The notes beneath the pieces are model-generated. The model was given only the letters and a program-made list of their open reading frames with translations. It ran no database searches and had not been told where the DNA came from. A stretch of 64,000 nt of DNA from Bacillus sp. SD088. Lineage in GTDB: Bacteria > Bacillota > Bacilli > Bacillales > Bacillaceae_C. The stretch is from NCBI RefSeq assembly GCF_017355205.1, contig NZ_JADIJK010000005.1:1-64000 (forward strand), written 5' to 3'. Numbering within the stretch: the stretch's first letter is position 1; every line of letters starts with the position of its first letter. Positions 55,716-64,000 of this stretch are shown here, piece after piece. Made by a program: the position numbers and the translations under genes.

Positions 55716-56249
55716 ATGCTGAAGCTAAAATATTATTTTTCATTAATCGTATGGAATTTGTTCGTCAATACGCTTGGAAAATCAATGTTCATTCCTCAAT
55801 CCATCCGGTTTTTATTATATAAAATGGCTGGGATGAGAACTGCTTCGGCTAATATTAGATCTGGCTGCAGTTTCAGAGGGAAAAATCTCGTCATTGAACA
55901 AGGTGTTTTTCTAAATCATAATGTCTTCATAGATAGTTGGGAGAAGGTATTGATCCAAGAAAATACAGCGATCGCCTTTGATGTGTTAATCTGCACATCA
56001 AGTCATAAAATTGGAGGGCCGTTCAAGAGAGCGGGGGATTCGGACAGGAAACCAGTTGTGATTGGCCAAGGATGTTGGATTGGAGCAAGGGCAACCATCC
56101 TCCCAGGGGTGATGATCGGAGATGGGTGTATTATTGCAGCTGGTTCAGTGGTAAACAAGGATTGTAAGGCCCATACCTTATACGCCGGGGTACCAGCAAA
56201 AGAAATTCGTCCACTAGAAAGTAGGGAAGTCAATGCAAACATAAAGTAA
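55716..56249 (+). CDS. Hexapeptide-repeat acyltransferase
   Basis: A 177-residue protein of the maltose/galactoside O-acetyltransferase (WcaF/LacA) type. SGCSFRGKNLVIEQGVFLNHNV begins the left-handed beta-helix; CTSSHKIGGP contains the catalytic His; GCWIGARATILPGVMIGDGCIIAAGSVVNKD and YAGVPAKEIR are standard. It probably acetylates the polymer or a precursor. Confidence 0.85.
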   Translation: MLKLKYYFSLIVWNLFVNTLGKSMFIPQSIRFLLYKMAGMRTASANIRSGCSFRGKNLVIEQGVFLNHNVFIDSWEKVLIQENTAIAFDVLICTSSHKIGGPFKRAGDSDRKPVVIGQGCWIGARATILPGVMIGDGCIIAAGSVVNKDCKAHTLYAGVPAKEIRPLESREVNANIK

Positions 56250-56270
56250 CCGATTGGGAAATTAAGATGG

Positions 56271-56383
56271 TTTATCCCGCATTAACTGGCTGTAAAACCC
56301 CCACTTCAAGAATTCGTGGAAAAACCTAGAATTGTAAGTGGGGGATCAAGGAAAACCCCCACTGATTGAAGTTTCACTTTATT
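56271..56383. repeat. Dispersed repeat R3, copy 6
   Basis: TTTATCCCGCATTAACTGG at the left, GATTGAAGTTTCACTTTATT at the right. CCCCCACTT (56298-56306) pairs with AAGTGGGGG (56336-56344); AGAATT and a second ACCCCCACTGATT follow. It fills the gap before the next glycosyltransferase gene. Confidence 0.8.
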
Positions 56384-56417
56384 AGAAAATGAATATATGA
56401 TAAAGGAAAGTATAAAA

Positions 56418-57614
56418 ATGAAAAAAAGCCTTTTATTTGTGATCGATTCCCTCGAATGTGCTGGAGCGGAGAAAAGCTTAGTTACTTTACTATCACTATT
56501 GGATTATTCCAGATACTCTGTTGACCTTTTATTATTTAGCCAAGGGGGAGCATTAGAGGAAATAGTACCAAAGGATGTCAATCTCCTCCCACCCTTAAAA
56601 TATACGCTTTTTTCAAAGACTCCTTTAAAGAGGGCATTCATTCAATCAATGAAACATTCAAATGGAAGGATGCTCGTTTCCAGGATCAAGTATTCAGTTA
56701 GAATTCGTGGAAAGAAATATACGAACCCACAAAAGGCAAGGATATTCTGGCAAGCTATCTCCAAAGTCATTGAAGATCAACCAAAAAAATATGATATTGC
56801 AATTAGTTATGCACAAGGGATTCCAACCTTTTATGTGGCAGAGAAAGTAGCAGCAAAGAAAAAATATGCTTGGGTTAATGCCAGTTATTCCTTGGAAGCA
56901 ACAGACAAGGAATTCCAAAAAAAACGTTATCAACAATTTAATAATATTGTGGCTGTTTCTGATTATGCTAGGGACATTCTAGCTGAAACCTTTCCTGAAT
57001 TTAGAAACCAAATGAAGGTCATTTATGATATAATCGATCCTTTATTTATTTCGAATATGATAAAAATTGGAGATAGCTATAATGATGATTTTACAGGAAT
57101 TAAAATCTTAACAATTGGTCGTTTTTCGGCACAGAAGGGCTATGAATTAGCGATCGAGGCATGTGCAAGACTGAGAGATACAGGCGTTCATTTTAAGTGG
57201 TATGCCCTTGGGAAGGGGCCATTAGAAAAAGAGATAAGGCAGATGATAATCGAAAAGGGATTATCGGAGCATTTTATTTTACTTGGGGTGAAAGCCAATC
57301 CCTATCCATATATAAAGGATGCAGATATCTATGTACAAACATCAAGAGTAGAAGGATTTGGTTTAGCGATTACAGAAGCGAGGATACTCAATATCCCGGT
57401 TGTGACCACAAGGTTTGCCGCTGCTTCCAACCAAATGATTGACAGGAAAAATGGATTGGTAGTCGATATCGATGCGAAAGCGATATGTCAAGGAATCTTG
57501 AACCTGATAACAGATAAATCATTGCAAAAGGATATCATTGCATATCTTGAAACGGAGAAAAAAGGAAATATAGAAGAAATAGAGAAGTTCTACCAATTGA
57601 TTAATGGAGATTAA
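56418..57614 (+). CDS. Glycosyltransferase family 4 (paralogue b)
   Basis: A 398-residue GT-B enzyme: KKSLLFVIDSLECAGAEKSLV, KKYAWVNASYSLEATDKE, LTIGRFSAQKGYELAIEA and VQTSRVEGFGLAITEARI. Same architecture as the genes at 47476 and 57617. ATG 56418 lies 7 bases past AAAGGAAAG. The next gene begins 2 bases after its stop. Confidence 0.88.
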   Translation: MKKSLLFVIDSLECAGAEKSLVTLLSLLDYSRYSVDLLLFSQGGALEEIVPKDVNLLPPLKYTLFSKTPLKRAFIQSMKHSNGRMLVSRIKYSVRIRGKKYTNPQKARIFWQAISKVIEDQPKKYDIAISYAQGIPTFYVAEKVAAKKKYAWVNASYSLEATDKEFQKKRYQQFNNIVAVSDYARDILAETFPEFRNQMKVIYDIIDPLFISNMIKIGDSYNDDFTGIKILTIGRFSAQKGYELAIEACARLRDTGVHFKWYALGKGPLEKEIRQMIIEKGLSEHFILLGVKANPYPYIKDADIYVQTSRVEGFGLAITEARILNIPVVTTRFAAASNQMIDRKNGLVVDIDAKAICQGILNLITDKSLQKDIIAYLETEKKGNIEEIEKFYQLINGD

Positions 57615-57616
57615 AT

Positions 57617-58795
57617 ATGAAGAAAAAAGTCCTTTTTATGTTGATTAATATGAATGTAGGCGGTACCGAAAAAGCTTGGCTCAATATGGTGACGCAAATG
57701 CCTAGGGAGCAATACGAGATTACGGTTTTACTGTTGGAGGAATATGGAGGGTTTCTTAAATCAATACCAAAGGATATCAAGGTGACATATATAGCAGACT
57801 ATCAACAAATCAAACAGATCGTCCATCATCCATTACATGTAACTGCATGGCATTCTCTTAAAAAGGGAAAAATCATCCAATCCCTCATCTTGGCAGGCTT
57901 TTCTATCATAAGTAAACTGACAAAGGATACCACTTTATTATATCAATATCTTTTAAGGAATGAACCATTAGCTGAAAAAGAGTATGATATTGCGATCGCT
58001 TATGCAGGTCCTATGGACTTGATAAGCTTTTTTATTGCCCGAAAGATCGAAGCGAAAAGGAAATTACAATGGATTCATTTTGATGTAACAAAAATTGGAT
58101 TTAATCGCTTTTTTGCAGCAAAGGTATATAAAGAATTTGAAAGAATTTATGTTGTTTCACATGAAGGAAAAGCTCGATTAGGTCAACTAATGCCTACACT
58201 CCGATACAAAACAGAGGTATTTCCCAATGTTGTTTCACAAGAAGTAGTAAGAGAGATGGCGATTCAAGGAACTGGTTTTGTCGATCCATATGATGGGTTG
58301 AGGATCTTGACTGTTGGACGGCTTAGTAAAGAAAAGGGTCAAGATTTAGCGATTCGAGTGTTGACGCAATTAAAAATGGCTGGTTTTAAAGTCAGATGGT
58401 ATTGCATCGGGGATGGTAAGGAAAGACATGAATACGAAAAGCTAATTGAAGCCCGCCAGCTTGAGGATGACTTTATTTTATTAGGTACAAAGATTAATCC
58501 TTACCCATTTATGAAGCAATGTGACATCTATGTTCAGCCATCCAGACATGAAGGCTCTTGTATTACCTTGACGGAAGCACGGTGTTTGTCAAAACCAATT
58601 ATTAGTACGAAGTTTACCGGGGCATGTGAACAAATAAAACAGGAAGAAACAGGACTCTTAACGGATTTTGATGAGGATCAGATCTACCAGGCGATTATCC
58701 GCTTAATTACAGATGAAGGATTACAAAGAAAGCTGATTAAGAATTTACAGCTAGAATGCGTTGGATGCTCGATTAAACGTAATATAGAGGTGTGA
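57617..58795 (+). CDS. Glycosyltransferase family 4 (paralogue c)
   Basis: A 392-residue GT-B enzyme: KKKVLFMLINMNVGGTEKAWL, KLQWIHFDVTKIGFN, LTVGRLSKEKGQDLAI and VQPSRHEGSCITLTEARC. With the preceding gene it looks like a tandem duplication that has diverged. Its stop overlaps the GTG-rich start region of the ABC transporter gene. Confidence 0.88.
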   Translation: MKKKVLFMLINMNVGGTEKAWLNMVTQMPREQYEITVLLLEEYGGFLKSIPKDIKVTYIADYQQIKQIVHHPLHVTAWHSLKKGKIIQSLILAGFSIISKLTKDTTLLYQYLLRNEPLAEKEYDIAIAYAGPMDLISFFIARKIEAKRKLQWIHFDVTKIGFNRFFAAKVYKEFERIYVVSHEGKARLGQLMPTLRYKTEVFPNVVSQEVVREMAIQGTGFVDPYDGLRILTVGRLSKEKGQDLAIRVLTQLKMAGFKVRWYCIGDGKERHEYEKLIEARQLEDDFILLGTKINPYPFMKQCDIYVQPSRHEGSCITLTEARCLSKPIISTKFTGACEQIKQEETGLLTDFDEDQIYQAIIRLITDEGLQRKLIKNLQLECVGCSIKRNIEV

Positions 58796-58800
58796 ATAGC

Positions 58801-60576
58801 TTGAGAACGACAATTGATAAGTTGCTAATGCTGTTTAATAAAAGGGCAAAGAAGAAATTGGTTATCTTATTTTTTATGATGATAATGGCTGCGGTCTTTG
58901 AAACAGTCGGAATTGGTTTGATTGTGCCTTTTGTAGGAATGATGACCAATCCGTCTGTTATTCAGGAAAATGCTTTGTTATCTTTCCTTTACCATATGCT
59001 TCACTTTCAATCGACGAGTGCTTTTATGATCTTTGCCACTGTGGTACTGTTATCGATTTTTATGCTTAAAAATAGCTATCTTTTATTCTTTCATTATATT
59101 CAGTATCGAATTGTTCTCAATGAACAGGTACGACTTTCACAAAGACTGCTGCAGAGATATTTGACAAAACCCTATACGTTCCATTTGCAACGTAATTCAG
59201 CGGAATTGCTGAGAAATGTAAATGAGGAAGTGCCGCGAGTATTTCAAGGGATCGTATTATCGACCTTCCAGTTATTGGCAGAAGCTCTTGTGATTATTTG
59301 TATTTTTGTTTTACTTTTAGTGACAGCTTTTCAAGCAACAGTGATAGCTTCTATTCTATTAGGCGGAAGTGTGTGTTTGTTTTTTAAAGTCTTTCGTAAG
59401 AAGATCAGTACTCTCGGTAAAGAACAACAAGTCGTGAGTGGATCGGTGATTAAATGGGTGAATCAAGGATTGGGAGCTAGTAAAGAAGTGAAGGTCTCTG
59501 GCAAAGAAGCATTTTTTGTGCAATCCTATACGAAACAAAGCCAAATAAAGGCCAATAATAGTCGTTATATGAAAGTGTTGGAACAGATTCCAAGACTATT
59601 TATTGAGACATTACTCGTATCAGTTATTTTGATCACGATGTTAATGATTATTTTTCAAGGAACAGACACATCACAACTAGTCTCCACAATGGCTTTATTT
59701 TCAATGGCTGCCTTCCGCTTAATGCCTTCGATTAATCGTGTTGTTGCGATGATTACAACCATTAAGTATAGTCAACCTGCTTTAAACGTTATCTATGAAG
59801 ATTTATTAAAAGAAGAGAATTCTTTCCAAGAAACTAATCTTAATCAAGTGTCAAGATCATCATTTAAGGGCAAAGGATATTTTCAAGACAGTATTGATTT
59901 AAAAGAAGTATTTTTCCGTTACCCAAATCAAAAGGAATTTTCTATTGAAAATGTCTCACTTACGATCCCTATTGGTGAATCGGTTGCCTTTATTGGCGAA
60001 TCAGGAGCTGGAAAAACAACGATCGTTGATATTATTCTAGGATTATTTCAGCCAGAAAAAGGAGAGGTATTAGTGGATGGAAAGCCGCTTTTTCAACAAA
60101 TCGAAAGATGGCAACAAAAAATTGGCTATGTTCCGCAATCGATCTTTCTATCGGATGATTCAATTCGTAATAATGTGGCATTTGGGATAGATCCTGCATG
60201 TATCGATGATACAGAAGTATGGAGAGCCATTGAACAAGCACAATTAAGAGAATATGTGGAAAATCTGACTGATGGAATTAATACAACCGTTGGAGAGCGA
60301 GGGATTCAGCTATCTGGAGGGCAAAGACAAAGAATTGGCATTGCACGTGCTCTATATCATAATCCTGAAATTCTCTTTATGGATGAGGCAACCTCGGCAT
60401 TAGACAATCAAACGGAACAGGAAATGATGAAAGCGATCGATTGTTTGAAAGGAGAAAAAACAATCATCATCATTGCTCATCGATTAAGTACCATTGAAAA
60501 TTGTGATCGGATTTTTAAAGTAAAGCGTGGCCGTATTGAGGCCATTCAATACGGAATCGAAAGGTCTGTAATTTAA
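58801..60576 (+). CDS. PglK-like ABC transporter (lipid-linked oligosaccharide flippase)
   Basis: A 591-residue half-transporter: six membrane helices (residues about 20-300) and an ATPase domain with Walker A GESGAGKTT, signature LSGGQRQRIGIARALY and Walker B ILFMDEATSALD. ETVGIGLIVPFVGMMTNP near the N-terminus is typical of PglK flippases. It probably replaces EpsK, the Wzx-type flippase of B. subtilis, which is absent. A lasso peptide exporter role cannot be excluded. TTG 58801 has GAGG 10 bases upstream; the in-frame GTG 58792 is too close. Confidence 0.85.
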   Translation: MRTTIDKLLMLFNKRAKKKLVILFFMMIMAAVFETVGIGLIVPFVGMMTNPSVIQENALLSFLYHMLHFQSTSAFMIFATVVLLSIFMLKNSYLLFFHYIQYRIVLNEQVRLSQRLLQRYLTKPYTFHLQRNSAELLRNVNEEVPRVFQGIVLSTFQLLAEALVIICIFVLLLVTAFQATVIASILLGGSVCLFFKVFRKKISTLGKEQQVVSGSVIKWVNQGLGASKEVKVSGKEAFFVQSYTKQSQIKANNSRYMKVLEQIPRLFIETLLVSVILITMLMIIFQGTDTSQLVSTMALFSMAAFRLMPSINRVVAMITTIKYSQPALNVIYEDLLKEENSFQETNLNQVSRSSFKGKGYFQDSIDLKEVFFRYPNQKEFSIENVSLTIPIGESVAFIGESGAGKTTIVDIILGLFQPEKGEVLVDGKPLFQQIERWQQKIGYVPQSIFLSDDSIRNNVAFGIDPACIDDTEVWRAIEQAQLREYVENLTDGINTTVGERGIQLSGGQRQRIGIARALYHNPEILFMDEATSALDNQTEQEMMKAIDCLKGEKTIIIIAHRLSTIENCDRIFKVKRGRIEAIQYGIERSVI

Positions 60577-60660
60577 AAAGAGGGTACGGATGACCAGTGA
60601 GAAGCAATATGAGTATAGCAAAACTAATGGTCTATACGTTCATTTGGAGTAAAATAACAG

Positions 60661-60682
60661 GAAAGGAGAGAACTCTCCTTTC
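60661..60682. terminator. Perfect inverted repeat between convergent genes
   Basis: GAAAGGAGAG-AA-CTCTCCTTTC, a 10-base stem with a 2-base centre (four-base loop in practice). It lies between the ABC gene (plus) and the beta-helix gene (minus). There is no strong T-run, only TTATTTT 6 bases further on the minus strand, so termination is uncertain. Confidence 0.5.
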
Positions 60683-60706
60683 GGCAAAATCAGTGGTTAG
60701 GCCAGA

Positions 60707-62761
60707 TCACGGTTGAAGTTTTGTATTGTTCATATTCCCGGCAGAGATGTGATTACTATTTAAATTGGCGGGTGCATTTTTTAATATATTTTCTTTGAAA
60801 AATAAAGGGATATTTGGTGATTTATCGGCACTTACACTTGTCATACCTTGCCTTGACTGAAAAATATTATCTGTAAAATAGATGGTTTCCGCAACCGCGG
60901 ACGGACGAATATCGATCATGTAGCGAGTGTCTCCCTCTGGAAAATAGAAGGTATTTTGTGAAAAACGGAGAGTTCCCCATTTTCCATCAATAAAAAAGGC
61001 GGGATTTACGTCTTTTGGATTAAGAAAATAGCAGTTATGGACTTGGAAAAAATCAATAGATTGTTCTGGTCTCATATAGAATAACTGGGTGGATTCCCAC
61101 TCAAAATAACAGTGATTAAATTCGTATTTACTTACATCGTCATAACTGGCATTTTCTCGTAGTCTTCCACTATTAATAAACCGACATCCATGATAAGTGC
61201 CAGGGGGCAAGGGGGTAATTCGATTTTCTTTGTGTTTAATATTGAGAAACGAGACATTCGTTAAAACCCAATCATGTGATCGATTGGATACTACTGTGAA
61301 GGCTTGCTGACCACTTCCCTCAAAGGTAGAATTCGTGATGCTTTGAGGTTCTGTACTAAAGATCAAAGGAGCACCTGAGTTACTCGATTCCGTGGCAAAA
61401 TCTTGATCGAATAAAAACCGACTATTATTAACTTGAGCAATATAGGCTTCCTGTTTATCAAAATTCAATGGACTATTATGAAAGAAACAACTGTCAACCA
61501 ACACTTTCCCATTTCCATTTAAAAGTGTTCGAGTGTGATAGAGGTGATTATTGGCAAATATAATTTCTCCTGTAAGACGGGTACTGCAATGCAGAAAGTG
61601 ATTATCTACAACAATTGCTTTGTCAACTCCATTATTAAGTGTAAAAATTTGGTCGCGAATTTTATTGTTTGTAATATTGATATGCTTTCCTGCAACGACG
61701 ATAATATTGTAACTCTTATTATTGTAAATATTGTTGCCATCTATATAGATAAATTGGTTGATATCATAGCCATCTTCAATATCGATTGCCCCTTGGGGAG
61801 AAGTTCCACTGATATGATGAATTTCACACCCACGTACATAGCAATGTTTCATGCCACAAATGGCAATCCCTAATCTACGACAATGGTGGAGATTACACTT
61901 TTCAATGTAAATATGTTTTGGAAATTGGGGTGTCCGGATGGTAATGGTGTTCCCAGTAGTGGAAGGGACTGTGGATTGATGGAGCACGATCTTAGCATAG
62001 TTAGCATCTGTAGGGATTTCGACTTCATCAAAGAAATGAAGATCTTGAATAGAGGTTAAGAACGTATCATCACTCTTGTAAAAGATTACATCATAGGTGT
62101 TGGTGGTAATGTCTTTGCCGATCCCGCCATAACTGTCACCATAAAGGCCAAAGTAACCGGCATTCACAATTTGTGAGATCATAGGAATACTTACTTTTGA
62201 ACGAATTCGATTTGTGTCTGCAGTTAAGGCCCCAGTTGAGGTATTGATTCCACCACTTTCCATATTCCCAGCTAGTTTCGGAAAGTTTCCACCAATGCCA
62301 CCGAAAGAGGTTATCCCCAAAATGGCATCACCTGTTGTATCGGAAATCTCGAGATTATCAATTGTAATATATTCAACATCATGTCTTAGCTCGATACCAA
62401 CACCAAACTCATGAGTTCCACCACTTGAGAAGTCATGGTTATGGCGGTCACCGACGATTTTTCCATTTGTGATCCGCGTGTATCGATTATTTTGAAACAA
62501 CACGATCGAATACTTCGATTGGTTATTATTTGTTATTCTTAATGTTGCTCCTCCAAGGTTGAAAGTCATATAGCTTTGTGGCTGAATCGGGATATTTTCA
62601 TCAATTAAATAGGTACCCTTTGGTAAAATAACTTCCGTATTTCCCTGCTTGGCTGCCCATAGTAATGCTTCATTAATGCCTTTTGCAGTTTGGCTAGCTT
62701 CGGTTCCATCATTCTTTATTTTCCAACGATCTAACTCAATTAAATACAGCCCCTCAGGCAT
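60707..62761 (-). CDS. Right-handed parallel beta-helix protein (phage tail-spike / depolymerase type)
   Basis: A 684-residue protein. The N-terminus (LIELDRWKIKNDGTEA, TTKGI-like TAKGINEALLWAAKQG, VILPKGTYLID) is the start of pectate-lyase-3/tail-spike beta-helices; many short turns such as ITNGKIVGD, YITIDNLEISD and IYIDGNNIYNNKS follow. No signal peptide is seen. Such folds cut or bind polysaccharides or teichoic acids. It is the only minus-strand gene of the island. Translation start is odd: the good site GGAGG serves an ATG at 62786 in another frame that stops after ten residues. Confidence 0.8.
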   Translation of the reverse strand: MPEGLYLIELDRWKIKNDGTEASQTAKGINEALLWAAKQGNTEVILPKGTYLIDENIPIQPQSYMTFNLGGATLRITNNNQSKYSIVLFQNNRYTRITNGKIVGDRHNHDFSSGGTHEFGVGIELRHDVEYITIDNLEISDTTGDAILGITSFGGIGGNFPKLAGNMESGGINTSTGALTADTNRIRSKVSIPMISQIVNAGYFGLYGDSYGGIGKDITTNTYDVIFYKSDDTFLTSIQDLHFFDEVEIPTDANYAKIVLHQSTVPSTTGNTITIRTPQFPKHIYIEKCNLHHCRRLGIAICGMKHCYVRGCEIHHISGTSPQGAIDIEDGYDINQFIYIDGNNIYNNKSYNIIVVAGKHINITNNKIRDQIFTLNNGVDKAIVVDNHFLHCSTRLTGEIIFANNHLYHTRTLLNGNGKVLVDSCFFHNSPLNFDKQEAYIAQVNNSRFLFDQDFATESSNSGAPLIFSTEPQSITNSTFEGSGQQAFTVVSNRSHDWVLTNVSFLNIKHKENRITPLPPGTYHGCRFINSGRLRENASYDDVSKYEFNHCYFEWESTQLFYMRPEQSIDFFQVHNCYFLNPKDVNPAFFIDGKWGTLRFSQNTFYFPEGDTRYMIDIRPSAVAETIYFTDNIFQSRQGMTSVSADKSPNIPLFFKENILKNAPANLNSNHISAGNMNNTKLQP

Positions 62762-62786
62762 ATTGGTTCACATTCCATATGTTCAT
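62754..62786 (-). other. Ten-codon mini-frame overlapping the beta-helix start
   Basis: CGGAGG lies 7 bases before ATG 62786 on the minus strand. This frame encodes MNIWNVNQYA and stops at 62754, inside the start of the beta-helix gene (ATG 62761, a different frame, no good site of its own). It is either a translational-coupling leader or the original start cut off by a one-base frameshift. Confidence 0.5.
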
Positions 62787-62903
62787 CTTATAACCTCCGT
62801 TTGGTTTGCGAGGGACTCAAAATAACTCCCTCTTTAGTAAGGTATTCGGAGACGGCATGAATGTAACGGCTTGTGCAAAGTAGAAAAATTCACTAAATAA
62901 CTG

Positions 62904-62932
62904 TTGACTACTGCAGCGGGAGGGGATATAGT
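62904..62932 (+). promoter_or_regulatory. Sigma-A promoter of the terminal ABC gene
   Basis: TTGACT (62904-62909) and TATAGT (62927-62932) with a 17-base spacer. The same -35 hexamer as the epsA promoter. Transcription should start near 62939. Confidence 0.78.
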
Positions 62933-62943
62933 AATGATATAGT

Positions 62944-62959
62944 GTTCACTATTAAGAAC
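62944..62959. promoter_or_regulatory. SinR-type operator 5
   Basis: GTTCACT-AT-TAAGAAC, just downstream of the expected transcription start, where a repressor would block the polymerase. Confidence 0.7.
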
Positions 62960-63005
62960 AAAAAATAAGAGATATGGTATTTATATAGAAAAAAAATAGG
63001 TTAAT

Positions 63006-63021
63006 GTTCTTTATATGGAAT
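63006..63021. promoter_or_regulatory. SinR-type operator 6
   Basis: GTTCTTT-AT-ATGGAAT, 62 bases after operator 5. The arms differ more here, but the left half is a perfect GTTCTTT. The pair spacing resembles the two boxes before epsA. Confidence 0.58.
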
Positions 63022-63058
63022 TTTTGATAGGAAATAAGAAGGGAGGAAAGAAGTATAT

Positions 63059-64000
63059 ATGAGCGATCTATTGTATTTTTTAAAGCAAATTCATCTGTTT
63101 TCAGGAAAGATTCTCTATATAAATTTAATTGCGATGTCTGTCATTGGATTATTGGATGGTATTGGCATCTTATTACTTATTCCCATGATTCGCTTGAGTG
63201 GCCTGATCGAACTTGATATAGGGGACTCTTCCATTGGAAATTTATTTCAGTTTTTTCAAAATGACTCGATTATTATCGGTTTACCACTTATTTTAGGAAT
63301 CTATCTATTCATTGTGATTGTACATAATTTAATAGAGAAACAAATTATGATTCGAAATGCGATTATTCAAAATCGATTTCTCCGCCATATGCGAATCCAG
63401 ACATACACAGCTGTAATCCAATCGAATTGGAATTTTTTTATTCAAAAGAGAAAATCAGATCTCGTGAATCTTTTGCTGACAGAAGTTACTCGTACGAGTG
63501 GAGGCACATATGCCTTTTTACAATTTATGGCTTCCCTGATTTTTACGATCGTTCAAATCATTCTTGCTTTTTTCTTATCTGCAAAAATTACGACCTTTGT
63601 TTTATTATCAGGGGTTCTGATTGTTTTTTTGAATCGAAAGTTTCTCAAAAGATCCATGGCATTAGGACAGAAAAATTATGAGCTTGGGAAAACCTTTCTT
63701 GCTGGGATGACGGACCAAATCAATGGTATTAAAGATATTAAAAGTAATACATTGGAGAAATCTCGATTGCAATGGTTTTTATCTGTAACCAAACAAATGG
63801 AGCAAGAACAGGTAGAATATACGAAATTAAGAATGACCTCTCAGCAATATTATAAAATTGCTGCGGCCGTATTTATGGTCTTGTTTCTCTTTTTCACTGT
63901 GCAAATGTTCCACTCCCAGGTTGGTCAGTTAATGCTTATTATCATTATCTTTTCGCGACTATGGCCAAGGGTAGCAGGTATTCAATCATCTTTAGAACAA
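63059..64000 (+). CDS. ABC exporter, N-terminal part (runs off the window)
   Basis: An open frame of 314 codons to the window end with no stop. ATG 63059 follows GGGAGG (63041-63046). The translation is the membrane domain of a type I ABC half-exporter: MSDLLYFLKQIHLFSGK, LIAMSVIGLLDGIGILLLIPMIRL in two pieces, KSDLVNLLLTEVTRTSGG and GLAGMTDQI-like text. The ATPase domain would lie beyond 64000. Two SinR-type boxes and a strong promoter precede it. It is a candidate for the missing lasso peptide exporter (D protein). Confidence 0.82.
   Translation, partial: MSDLLYFLKQIHLFSGKILYINLIAMSVIGLLDGIGILLLIPMIRLSGLIELDIGDSSIGNLFQFFQNDSIIIGLPLILGIYLFIVIVHNLIEKQIMIRNAIIQNRFLRHMRIQTYTAVIQSNWNFFIQKRKSDLVNLLLTEVTRTSGGTYAFLQFMASLIFTIVQIILAFFLSAKITTFVLLSGVLIVFLNRKFLKRSMALGQKNYELGKTFLAGMTDQINGIKDIKSNTLEKSRLQWFLSVTKQMEQEQVEYTKLRMTSQQYYKIAAAVFMVLFLFFTVQMFHSQVGQLMLIIIIFSRLWPRVAGIQSSLEQ

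Overview
The window is chromosomal DNA of a low-GC Gram-positive spore-former relative (family Bacillaceae). The clearest sign is the conserved block yerA-yerB-yerC-pcrB-pcrA-ligA-yerH-gatC-gatA-gatB, with dgkB further on, in the same order as in Bacillus subtilis. TTG and GTG starts with strong GGAGG ribosome sites and AT-rich intergenic DNA fit this. I cannot name the species.

Regions. (1) 0.7-14.2 kb: housekeeping block (adenine deaminase-like protein, two lipoproteins, PcrB lipid synthase, PcrA helicase, NAD-dependent DNA ligase, GatCAB amidotransferase). (2) 14.4-23 kb: thioredoxin-like protein, arylamine N-acetyltransferase, EEP-family phosphodiesterase, DD-carboxypeptidase, a four-gene ECF sigma/anti-sigma/membrane operon, DgkB lipid kinase and a ThuA-like protein. 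(3) 23.5-33.5 kb: small membrane protein, Fur-box-preceded siderophore-binding lipoprotein, sirtuin, an OpuA-type glycine betaine importer with two binding proteins, a divergent GbsR/MarR-type regulator and two oxidoreductase-like genes. (4) 33.6-39.2 kb: a lasso peptide cluster of the paeninodin/pseudomycoidin type (cyclase C, 43-residue precursor A, HPr-kinase-like K, B1, B2, nucleotidyltransferase N). (5) 39.2-60.6 kb: an exopolysaccharide operon closely parallel to B. subtilis epsA-N but with galE, CDP-glycerol genes and a PglK-like ABC flippase. (6) 60.7-64 kb: a beta-helix protein on the opposite strand and the 5' part of another ABC exporter that runs off the window.

The most interesting signal is regulatory. 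A 16-base inverted repeat of the form GTTCNNTATNNNGAAY occurs upstream of the lasso cyclase, twice before epsA (once filling the -35/-10 spacer exactly), between epsB and epsC, and twice before the last exporter gene. It matches the known B. subtilis SinR operator (GTTCTYT in inverted pairs), and a sinR homologue lies inside the eps operon. A 55-codon gene in the same operon resembles the SinR/SinI dimerisation helices. I infer a self-contained biofilm island in which one SinR-type switch controls both matrix polysaccharide and a phosphorylated, possibly sugar-decorated lasso peptide, with the exporter displaced about 24 kb to the far side of the eps genes.

Intergenic DNA is crowded with three families of dispersed repeats (called R1, R2, R3 here). 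They are rich in small hairpins with a constant TCC/AGGA centre and covarying arms. Several copies abut ribosome binding sites, and one supplies the stop codon of epsM. No rRNA, tRNA, CRISPR array or insertion sequence transposase was found.
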